A stretch of DNA of 61,201 nucleotides. It comes from a virus. A program made the position numbers and the translations under genes. The DNA is taken from IMG/VR virus record IMGVR_UViG_3300042691_020681, positions 1-61,201 of that record; one strand, given 5' to 3'. Of this stretch, positions 55,326-61,201 are shown in pieces (within the stretch, counting starts at the first letter, position 1; each line of letters opens with the position of its first letter). Below the pieces are notes generated by a model that was given only the letters and a program-made list of their open reading frames with translations, ran no database searches and was not told the DNA's origin.

Positions 55326-55493
55326 CTATTGTGCAGGACGCAAGCACCTAGATACATCACCAGGTTGCGTTAACACTTGACCGCCGTTGGAAGCACATGC
55401 AGCTTCAATACGCTCATTAGCAGACTGAAGCAAAAACACATACCCGACCGTAATGGCAACAATAACAAGTACAGCAAGAAAATAATTGCGCAT
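55326..55493 (-). CDS. 55-residue membrane protein
   Basis: A 55-residue protein (ATG 55493). Residues 4-24 are hydrophobic (YFLAVLVIVAITVGYVFLL), and the rest is a short soluble end with two Cys. It lies between polymerase and SSB. It may be membrane-anchored; role unknown. Confidence 0.55.
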   Translation of the reverse strand: MRNYFLAVLVIVAITVGYVFLLQSANERIEAACASNGGQVLTQPGDVSRCLRPAQ

Positions 55494-55507
55494 GGTAGGA
55501 ATGTTGG

Positions 55508-57328
55508 CTAGTGCGTCTCCGCCCAGGTGTGACCAACCCTGGAGTCGCCCTCAATCTTACAGCGGAATCCAAAGAAGTCCTGTGCTTGTGGAAATGCACG
55601 CAAGGCTTGCTCCTGGATCGTGGCCGTTAGATCAGGTGGGCAGGACAGCTGGATCTCATCGTGAATCATGGCGTGTTGAATCCAATCTTTGCCATGCACT
55701 AAACCCATGGCATCAAGGTTGTTGTGAACATTAATCACCACTTGTTTCATGATGAGAGCCCCTGCTGCTTGAAGGAGGACATTTAATCCTTTGAATTCAG
55801 ATCGACAAAACAATGCACGTTGATCTAGGCCACGCAGATAACCACGGGATTGAATCGTCAATGACAGATTATTCTTCAGTGCACGCAATGCTGGTACACC
55901 ATTCATGAATCCATTTATTGCAGCACTTCCCATTTGACGTAGAACATCTGCATCTTTTTCATTCGGATCAATGATTGTTCCAGCTTTAGCTGCACCACAT
56001 CCATAGAGCATGCCGTAAAGCAAACGCTTGCTGATGTCTCTGGTTGCTACACCAAATTGTTCTTGGTTATAAGTATGGATATCAATGGAATCATCTGTTA
56101 CCAGACGGGCATACTCACCGTCATCCCAGATGGCCAGGTATCCAGCAAGGCAACGTAACTCAAGTGCCTTAGCGTCAACCCCAATAAGATTCCAACCATG
56201 AGGAGCGTGGAAAAGATTTCGGCATTCCTTTCCATAGGGGGAGTAAGACGCCGGGACCTGACCCATGTTGGGATTTCGGTGGGCCGCACGCCCGGTAATA
56301 CAACCATTAGTAACTAGATCACCATGAATACATAGGTCATCGTTGTTAACCAACTTGAGCCATGCGTTGTTGCCATCTGCAATCTGACCAAGACGTTTCT
56401 TGATCAGCATGTATTCAGCTAGGGGTTGTGCTTCGGGATAGGGCAGAGCCGCGAGTATATCGTCGTTAAGTATTGGATTTCCTTTGTCCGTTGTTTTTTC
56501 AGGCGACCATCCATACTTCTCTCGCAGTCGGCTTGCAATCTGGTCACGAGATCCCGGATTGAATTCCTCAAAGCGAACCTTCGTGAAGGGCTGACCTTTA
56601 ACATAGCCACGAGCTTTGTTGTTCACCTTAGGGATAAAGGTTTCTTCGTGCCGTATCGGCGGAAACAATTCCTTCAGGTGGACCTCAAGCTCCGCTTGCT
56701 TTGCTCTAAGGACATCCACAAGATCAAGGCATGCATCAATATCAAAAGGAAAGCCTGCTCGCACTTGTCGATTAATTGCCAGGGCAAAGTCATGTTCAAG
56801 TTTGAGCGCCGGTGCTGGGTAGTTCTGCTTGGTGATGAACTCCCAGAGTTTTGTAGTGACCTTAACGTCCTGGATGCAGTAGTCCAACATCTCCTGAGAA
56901 TATTCGGAGAAGTCCTTGAAGCTGATCTTATGATCGGCCAAGCGCCATCCCCAGGCCTTAAGAGAAGCGGATCCACGGTTCTTCGCTGGAACCTGCGGAT
57001 ATTGTTCACTGTCCAAATCCTCCAAAACTTCTTTGGGCCAAATCAATCTGGTGCAAATCAGTGTGTCGATGATGCATGATTTGGTGTCAAATGAATGCAG
57101 CTTTTGCAGAACCGGTACGTCGTAGAAGATTACATTGTGGCCAATGAGTACATCAGCGGTTGCCAGATGAGCAATAGCATCAGTAATGCGATCAGGCCCG
57201 TAAGCAAAAGTTTGTTGCTTGTTGATGTCATAGATGACAACACAGAAGATCTCTGTGGCCTGGTCGTATAAGCCATTGGTTTCAATGTCAAAGACCAGCC
57301 AGGATTCACTTGCGGAATCTGGCTTCAT
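55508..57328 (-). CDS. family A DNA polymerase with 3'-5' exonuclease
   Basis: A 606-residue T7-like DNA polymerase (ATG 57328; ATG 57367 would add 13 residues). Exonuclease motifs: FDIETNGLYD (ExoI), VLIGHNVIFYDVP (ExoII), YCIQDVKVTTKL (ExoIII). Polymerase motifs: LIGVDAKALELR (A), KRLLYGMLYG (B) and HAMIHDEIQL (C). All catalytic Asp residues are present. It is the replicative enzyme for this phage and overlaps the small gene upstream by 23 bases. Confidence 0.9.
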   Translation of the reverse strand: MKPDSASESWLVFDIETNGLYDQATEIFCVVIYDINKQQTFAYGPDRITDAIAHLATADVLIGHNVIFYDVPVLQKLHSFDTKSCIIDTLICTRLIWPKEVLEDLDSEQYPQVPAKNRGSASLKAWGWRLADHKISFKDFSEYSQEMLDYCIQDVKVTTKLWEFITKQNYPAPALKLEHDFALAINRQVRAGFPFDIDACLDLVDVLRAKQAELEVHLKELFPPIRHEETFIPKVNNKARGYVKGQPFTKVRFEEFNPGSRDQIASRLREKYGWSPEKTTDKGNPILNDDILAALPYPEAQPLAEYMLIKKRLGQIADGNNAWLKLVNNDDLCIHGDLVTNGCITGRAAHRNPNMGQVPASYSPYGKECRNLFHAPHGWNLIGVDAKALELRCLAGYLAIWDDGEYARLVTDDSIDIHTYNQEQFGVATRDISKRLLYGMLYGCGAAKAGTIIDPNEKDADVLRQMGSAAINGFMNGVPALRALKNNLSLTIQSRGYLRGLDQRALFCRSEFKGLNVLLQAAGALIMKQVVINVHNNLDAMGLVHGKDWIQHAMIHDEIQLSCPPDLTATIQEQALRAFPQAQDFFGFRCKIEGDSRVGHTWAETH

Positions 57329-57539
57329 CTTGAATTGAGAGTTCTTCACTGGCAAGGTTGTTGTCATTTTCGTTAATCCACGACAAGATTTGCTGAGCAC
57401 CAGCCCGGTAGGGATGTGAGTAAATCTTGTTTAGAGCTACTTCTGAATCTAACGGAATTAACTGAAACTCACTGGGTTGACGGCAAGCAGTAATGGCATA
57501 CGGCCTGCCGTCTTTCCACGTAGCAATAACGTAAGACAT
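57306..57539 (-). CDS. small protein upstream of polymerase
   Basis: A 77-residue protein (ATG 57539), mixed charge, with an AQQILSWINENDNNLA helix and VIATWKDGRPYAI start. Overlaps the polymerase start. No family recognised. Confidence 0.55.
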   Translation of the reverse strand: MSYVIATWKDGRPYAITACRQPSEFQLIPLDSEVALNKIYSHPYRAGAQQILSWINENDNNLASEELSIQDEARFRK

Positions 57540-57595
57540 GTAAGAGAAGTAAGACGGACAGATGATATCTGATCCGTCAATCCCTGCAAGCGTCT

Positions 57596-58366
57596 TCAGG
57601 ATTTATGAGGATTTGATTTGCCGTATCCCACAAATCCCCCTTCCTTCTTACGTTGAGCAATGGCTTGGCTGGCCTCTGACCCAGCACGCTGGCTGCCATG
57701 CACCAGGAGTGCAAACGGTTTGTTGCCTAGGCAGTGACTGTCGTCATGGTCAATCTCCAGTCCTTGCTCTGCTGCGTCTGCTTCTGTGTAAACCACATGA
57801 GCTACACGCTGGAAGACCTCAGGGTATTTGGGGATGAGGTAATCGAGTGTGCCACCAAAGGATGCGGTTAGATAGAAGTTAGATGGAATGGAATCACGCA
57901 GGTTGTACCACATGCCTAGTGATTTGGTGTAGGCGTAGAACTTTTGCTGGGGCCGCTCTTGGGCCACCATCATCCAAGCCTTCATGTAGTTTTCAGTCCA
58001 GAAGTCACCGGACTCATGGATGCGAACCAGCTTCTTAGGTGGGTGCATCAGCAGTGACATATCGATTAAGTCACGGATGAGCAACGCCTGGTTGCCATTC
58101 ATGTGAATGGTTTCTCGCAGCAAATCCCAGTTATGCCAACGAGCTTCCCGTACGTTGGGCCTGACCTCTGCCATGGCTGCAAAGCAACGGTAGTCATCGG
58201 TTGCTTCCACGCCTGTGTACTGAGGCAGGTCAGTGATGGCACCAGTGGTGCGATCAGCAAAGGTCTTGCAGACACCAGCGTGCGGGCAGGCATAGCCCGC
58301 TGGCAGCGAGAAGATCAAACGATTCTTGAGCTTACCGTTACCGGTAGAAAACTTGAGGAGTTTCAT
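57596..58366 (-). CDS. GP88-type phage protein
   Basis: A 256-residue protein with features of the phage gene-product-88 family: LLKFSTGNGKLKNRLIFSLP at the start, CPHAGVCKTFA, an VRIHESGDFWTENYMKAW segment, and FYAYTKSLGMW. The family is widespread in phages and plasmids; its function is unknown. It uses ATG 58366 after a leader rich in CAATTCAA. Confidence 0.75.
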   Translation of the reverse strand: MKLLKFSTGNGKLKNRLIFSLPAGYACPHAGVCKTFADRTTGAITDLPQYTGVEATDDYRCFAAMAEVRPNVREARWHNWDLLRETIHMNGNQALLIRDLIDMSLLMHPPKKLVRIHESGDFWTENYMKAWMMVAQERPQQKFYAYTKSLGMWYNLRDSIPSNFYLTASFGGTLDYLIPKYPEVFQRVAHVVYTEADAAEQGLEIDHDDSHCLGNKPFALLVHGSQRAGSEASQAIAQRKKEGGFVGYGKSNPHKS

Positions 58367-58447
58367 GAGCTGAATTGAATTGATTGATAAGCTGAGCTTA
58401 TGAGTAGTTTAGGGACGTGCTCAGGTCCATCTTCCCGTTCAGGAATA

Positions 58448-58750
58448 TTACTTGTTGTCCACGCGGATACATCCTTTGAACGGTTCTCTTGATACACGGA
58501 TCACAATCTGATCACCAGTATCAGGAACTTCTGATGGACCTTGATGCACCAGGATTTCCCAGATGCTGTGGTTAATCTTCATGATGGAATTACAGTAACG
58601 CATCATCATGGCTTCTTTGTCCTGCCCAGTTTTGTAGATCAGGATTTTCTTCTCAATTGCAATGGGTTCATCATCGTTGTCTTTGGCATAGGCAGCAATC
58701 CAATAGCTGGCGGAACGTTGTTGTTGTTTGGTAGAACCAAAACCTTTCAT
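58448..58750 (-). CDS. unknown protein
   Basis: A 100-residue protein (ATG 58750) with YWIAAYAKDNDDEPIAIEKK and a Met-rich helix (KEAMMMRYCNSIM). No family recognised. It precedes the GP88-type gene. Confidence 0.55.
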   Translation of the reverse strand: MKGFGSTKQQQRSASYWIAAYAKDNDDEPIAIEKKILIYKTGQDKEAMMMRYCNSIMKINHSIWEILVHQGPSEVPDTGDQIVIRVSREPFKGCIRVDNK

Positions 58751-58842
58751 CGAATGCAAATGAATTGAATGATGTGTTACTCACCGAACTACCGCATATA
58801 CATCAAGCGTCATATACTTTCCGTATCAATAGATACAGAACA

Positions 58843-58995
58843 ATGACCTTGACCTATCGGGGTTGTCGGTATGATCAGGCCGAGCAAGCCAAGGCGGACC
58901 GGGCCTGGTGGAACCTAGCCCATCGTCCGTGGCTGTGCTTGACGTATCGCAACGTCTGTTACTTCCCCTTTGTCACTGGAGGACAAATCAAATGA
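58843..58995 (+). CDS. DUF4278-type small protein
   Basis: A 50-residue protein. MTLTYRGCRYDQAEQAK and LTYRNVCYFP are two copies of the YRG-x-x-Y pattern of DUF4278, a cyanobacterial and cyanophage family of unknown role. Its stop overlaps the following ATG (ATGA). It is a plus-strand gene among minus-strand ones. Confidence 0.7.
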   Translation: MTLTYRGCRYDQAEQAKADRAWWNLAHRPWLCLTYRNVCYFPFVTGGQIK

Positions 58996-59111
58996 AGCAA
59001 GCACTGATTGTTTATCTGGTGAGCCAGAAGAAAAAGAAGGCACGCCGGGATACTGAATCCCAGCATGCCATTAAAGAATTAAAAAAACAGGCGGCCGTGA
59101 CCCTCGGCTAA
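58992..59111 (+). CDS. small basic protein
   Basis: A 39-residue protein, Lys-rich (SQKKKKARRDTESQ), coupled to the DUF4278 gene by ATGA. May bind nucleic acid. No family recognised. Confidence 0.55.
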   Translation: MKQALIVYLVSQKKKKARRDTESQHAIKELKKQAAVTLG

Positions 59112-59130
59112 CCATTCTTCCATGTCACCT

Positions 59131-59778
59131 TTAGGAAGTTGCTTCTCCTTGGAAAGCGGCTTCCCCGATAACAGGGAATTCTGTGCAGAAGATTCCTTTG
59201 ATGGCTTCTGCAATTTGTCTGTGTTCGAACTGGGTTCCTGGGTCACAACGAAGTTGGAGGTAATGGATCCATGAGCGGAGTGTACCGTTCATGTAAAGAC
59301 GGGTCTGTGTCGAAAGTGGCAGAATAGATCGAGCGCATTCCTTTGCAACACCTGTGCTGAGCATCTCTTTATACAGATGCTCGGCGTCTTCATACAGCTG
59401 GCTGATGCGACGGTAATAGCCGGCGATAACATCAGCAGATAGGTCATCGATACTGTTCTGACGATTCTTAAAATCTTGACGACGCAAATGAGGAATAACA
59501 GCTGAACCAAGCTCTGCTGTATCCGCATAGCGTTGACTAAATTCCTGGAACGAGAACGACCGATGCCTCAGGATTTGCGGTGAGATTGCACGGGTTGTTT
59601 CAATCTCAACGCACATGTTCCCCATTTCAAATGGGGACCAGTGCTTGTTGTTGATAAGATACTTAAGTAACCGTGGTGCAGTATCCATGTTGTCTTGATT
59701 TTTCGGGGCTGATACCCGAGCCATCTTGACAATCATTTCCTCTGCTTGAGGTGTAGACCAGATGAGTTGAACGTTCAT
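59131..59778 (-). CDS. thyX: flavin-dependent thymidylate synthase
   Basis: A 215-residue protein (ATG 59778 overlaps the upstream stop, ATGA). The ThyX signature RHRSFSFQEFSQRY spans residues 71-84, with later helices KECARSILPLSTQTRLY. It makes dTMP from dUMP using FAD and NADPH. Together with Dcd at 17.5 kb it supplies pyrimidines for phage DNA. Length and motif are normal. Confidence 0.9.
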   Translation of the reverse strand: MNVQLIWSTPQAEEMIVKMARVSAPKNQDNMDTAPRLLKYLINNKHWSPFEMGNMCVEIETTRAISPQILRHRSFSFQEFSQRYADTAELGSAVIPHLRRQDFKNRQNSIDDLSADVIAGYYRRISQLYEDAEHLYKEMLSTGVAKECARSILPLSTQTRLYMNGTLRSWIHYLQLRCDPGTQFEHRQIAEAIKGIFCTEFPVIGEAAFQGEATS

Positions 59779-59981
59779 AGACCGCAGTGCAGTAGGTAAT
59801 TCCATTGATTGCTGGGATCAGTGTATCTGACCACGTCGCAATTCTTGTATCTGTCTACAACCTTAAACTTTTCTATGGGTTCGCCATTGCTTTCAATGAT
59901 TGCATAGGTAAGGATCATGAATCCAAGGATTGCAACGGAAGTTACAACAGCTCGGATGATCATATCTGTGCGATGATCCAT
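59775..59981 (-). CDS. small single-pass membrane protein
   Basis: A 68-residue protein (ATG 59981, one base after the upstream stop). Residues 8-29 form a hydrophobic helix (IRAVVTSVAILGFMILTYAI), with a soluble Tyr/Asn-rich end. It overlaps thyX by four bases. Role unknown. Confidence 0.6.
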   Translation of the reverse strand: MDHRTDMIIRAVVTSVAILGFMILTYAIIESNGEPIEKFKVVDRYKNCDVVRYTDPSNQWNYLLHCGL

Positions 59982-59982
59982 G

Positions 59983-60282
59983 TCATTCACCAGGGACAAT
60001 GACTTCTTTGGTCAATTGATCTAGATATTCAACAGGACAGATACGCATCTGTGCGTGATCTGTTGGTGTCTTGAGATGATCCCATTGGATCAATAGGAAT
60101 TTGGTTTGTGCACCGCGTGCATTCACTTTGGTTTTGAATCCAACCACGGTGCCATACCGCTGGCTACGGTATTGAGCAATGCGTTCACGCACCTCAGCCC
60201 GCACTGTCATCAGTGCATGGGTCTTGGGACGTTCTGCAACACGATCACCAATGGCGTAGCTGAATTGTTTCTTTGTTGCCAT
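59983..60282 (-). CDS. SH3-like small protein
   Basis: A 99-residue protein (ATG 60282). SYAIGDRVAERPKTHAL, RYGTVVGFKTKVNARG and FLLIQWDHL give a barrel-like pattern of KOW/SH3 type, seen in short cyanophage proteins. Possible nucleic-acid or protein binding. Confidence 0.55.
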   Translation of the reverse strand: MATKKQFSYAIGDRVAERPKTHALMTVRAEVRERIAQYRSQRYGTVVGFKTKVNARGAQTKFLLIQWDHLKTPTDHAQMRICPVEYLDQLTKEVIVPGE

Positions 60283-60284
60283 GA

Positions 60285-60638
60285 TCAAATGGAGTGGTGA
60301 TTGCAATCAAATGATTCGTTGGTGTCATACTCAGGCAGATCAAAGGCGCAGTATTTACCTTTGATGTTGTGTTTACATCCAGGACATTTAGATTCCTGGA
60401 TCTCTGCCTTGAATGGTTGAGCACCTAGCAGTTTATAGAATTGAGATACAAGGAGTAAGTTCTGCTCAGCTTCTTTGTAGAAGTCAGCAGATACTTCATG
60501 TGTTGTAAAGCGGTAGTCACAGCATTCACATGCCTTACGGCGACGTGTACCATGGGCTGTTTTCCTGGATTCAATAACTCGAATACCAGGTTGTTTACAT
60601 TGTGGACATTCAGGAAGAAGCGTCTTCTGAAAGGCCAT
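60285..60638 (-). CDS. NrdR-type zinc-ribbon protein without ATP-cone
   Basis: A 117-residue protein. Residues 11-48 match the NrdR zinc ribbon closely: CPQC (11-14), VIESRKTAHGTRRRKACECC, RFTTHE. NrdR represses ribonucleotide reductase genes via an ATP-cone domain; here the ATP-cone is replaced by a second Cys/His cluster (CPGC ... CNHH). It may interfere with host NrdR targets or regulate phage genes. Confidence 0.65.
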   Translation of the reverse strand: MAFQKTLLPECPQCKQPGIRVIESRKTAHGTRRRKACECCDYRFTTHEVSADFYKEAEQNLLLVSQFYKLLGAQPFKAEIQESKCPGCKHNIKGKYCAFDLPEYDTNESFDCNHHSI

Positions 60639-61021
60639 TACTCCGGTTCGAATGATGAAGGTGAGCTATCAGTAATAGATTGTTCTTCCTGTTCACGCAT
60701 TGCTTTAGGACCAGGAAGTTTATCAAGCTGCAATGAATCAAGGATGTATAAAGCGGACTCTTCTCCTTTGATCCGCATGAGATCAGGAATGATCTCCATT
60801 GGATTCTGCAGGTAGTAATCCGTCAGATACATTTCGCACATGCGAAACATTGTTTCCATGGGCAGCTCATCCACGATGTTGGCCACAGCTGCGTCAAGCA
60901 CAGCGGGCCAAGTGTGACGTGGCACCATGTCAATAACCTTGAGCACTAGCTCCATGTCAACTGGATCAGGCTCAGCGGTTGGTTCTTGTTGTAGTTCCTC
61001 TTGTTCTGGGTTGAGTTTCAT
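60638..61021 (-). CDS. unknown acidic helical protein
   Basis: A 127-residue acidic protein. VLKVIDMVPRHTWPAVLDAA, ETMFRMCEMYLTDYYL and IIPDLMRIKGEES are helices. It starts directly at the base of the terminator at 61022. No family recognised. Confidence 0.55.
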   Translation of the reverse strand: MKLNPEQEELQQEPTAEPDPVDMELVLKVIDMVPRHTWPAVLDAAVANIVDELPMETMFRMCEMYLTDYYLQNPMEIIPDLMRIKGEESALYILDSLQLDKLPGPKAMREQEEQSITDSSPSSFEPE

Positions 61022-61051
61022 AAGAAAGAGCCCCCGCTTGTGGCAGGGGCT
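61022..61051 (-). terminator. terminator hairpin abutting a start codon
   Basis: On the minus strand AGCCCCTGC pairs with GCGGGGGCT (one G-T) around CACAA, followed by CTTTCTT. It sits immediately ahead of ATG 61021, like the hairpin at 47282. Confidence 0.7.
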
Positions 61052-61070
61052 TGAACATTCCGTATGAATA

Positions 61071-61201
61071 CTAGGCAGGTTGAGCGCTGGTGTCCACTAC
61101 CTGTTCGAGCAATCCTGCTTCCTTGAGGCGGTCCAGCATGCCGCACATGATGTTGGCATGGGCATGGGTCTGTTCCATGAACAGCTTGGCTCGGTCTGCG
61201 G
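61071..61201 (-). CDS. 3' end of a minus-strand gene cut by the window
   Basis: An open frame from the window edge ends at TAG (61071-61073). The visible part is helical with a His/Met-rich region (EQTHAHANIMCGMLDRLKEA). Its start and family are outside the window. Confidence 0.55.
   Translation of the reverse strand, partial: ADRAKLFMEQTHAHANIMCGMLDRLKEAGLLEQVVDTSAQPA

Noticed and set aside
1-61201. CRISPR arrays, insertion sequences, photosystem genes
   Set aside because: No spaced identical repeats, transposase motifs or psbA/psbD-like sequences were seen on either strand.

Overview
The window reads as a contiguous part of a tailed double-stranded DNA phage that infects a cyanobacterium. 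Genes are packed tightly, with many ATGA or TAATG overlaps, and there is one phage tRNA. Cyanobacterial signatures are a high-light-inducible (Hli/chlorophyll-binding) protein at 38.6 kb, an NblA-like (phycobilisome degradation) protein at 15.9 kb, a DUF4278-type small protein at 58.8 kb, and phage-borne SpeD and ThyX. I do not see a large terminase, portal, RNA polymerase or photosystem genes, so the window is only part of the genome.

Layout. 0.1-9.9 kb (+): capsid/virion operon with a scaffold-like protein, major capsid protein candidate, second structural protein, helix-hairpin-helix protein, a rearranged M23 peptidase, a lambda-R-like lysozyme and further virion proteins. 10.0-11.2 kb: a small island with a tyrosine-recombinase-like fragment, an excisionase-like HTH protein on the opposite strand and an HNH nuclease. 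11.2-16.2 kb (+): a 1186-residue virion protein with a striking Asn-rich heptad region, small basic proteins, a T4-type endolysin and the NblA-like protein. 16.2-19.9 kb (-): DUF3310-type protein, dCTP deaminase, a Dam-like methylase with an altered motif, and an HTH protein. 20.0-29.9 kb (+): tail-fibre region with repetitive beta-rich fibres, an S74 chaperone fibre, three shuffled fibre paralogues, and a second lysin (glucosaminidase plus C39-like peptidase).

29.9-38.4 kb (-): small proteins, a virion-like protein, HNH-like proteins, a GT-B glycosyltransferase, SpeD, a primase-polymerase/SF3 helicase and a RecB-like exonuclease. 38.5-44.8 kb (+): Hli cluster, double glycosyltransferase, HAD-nucleotidyltransferase fusion, GDPD-like enzyme, small basic proteins, structured RNA plus tRNA-Pro(UGG), and an HNH nuclease. 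44.8-61.2 kb (-): ferritin-like DUF protein, a large structural protein, a second S74 fibre, Gp157-like protein, tandem-OB SSB, family A DNA polymerase, GP88-type protein, ThyX, an NrdR-type zinc ribbon, and a gene cut by the window edge.

The genes fit a lytic programme: DNA replication (primase-helicase, polymerase, SSB, exonuclease), nucleotide supply (Dcd, ThyX), host energy and pigment control (Hli, NblA-like, SpeD), surface-sugar chemistry (38.9-42.4 kb), virion assembly, and several peptidoglycan hydrolases. The most unusual items are the circularly permuted M23 zinc site, the shared C-terminal tail on two virion hydrolases, the recombinase/HTH/HNH island, the Asn heptad array, stem-loops abutting start codons, and a 27-bp motif repeated upstream of minus-strand replication genes.
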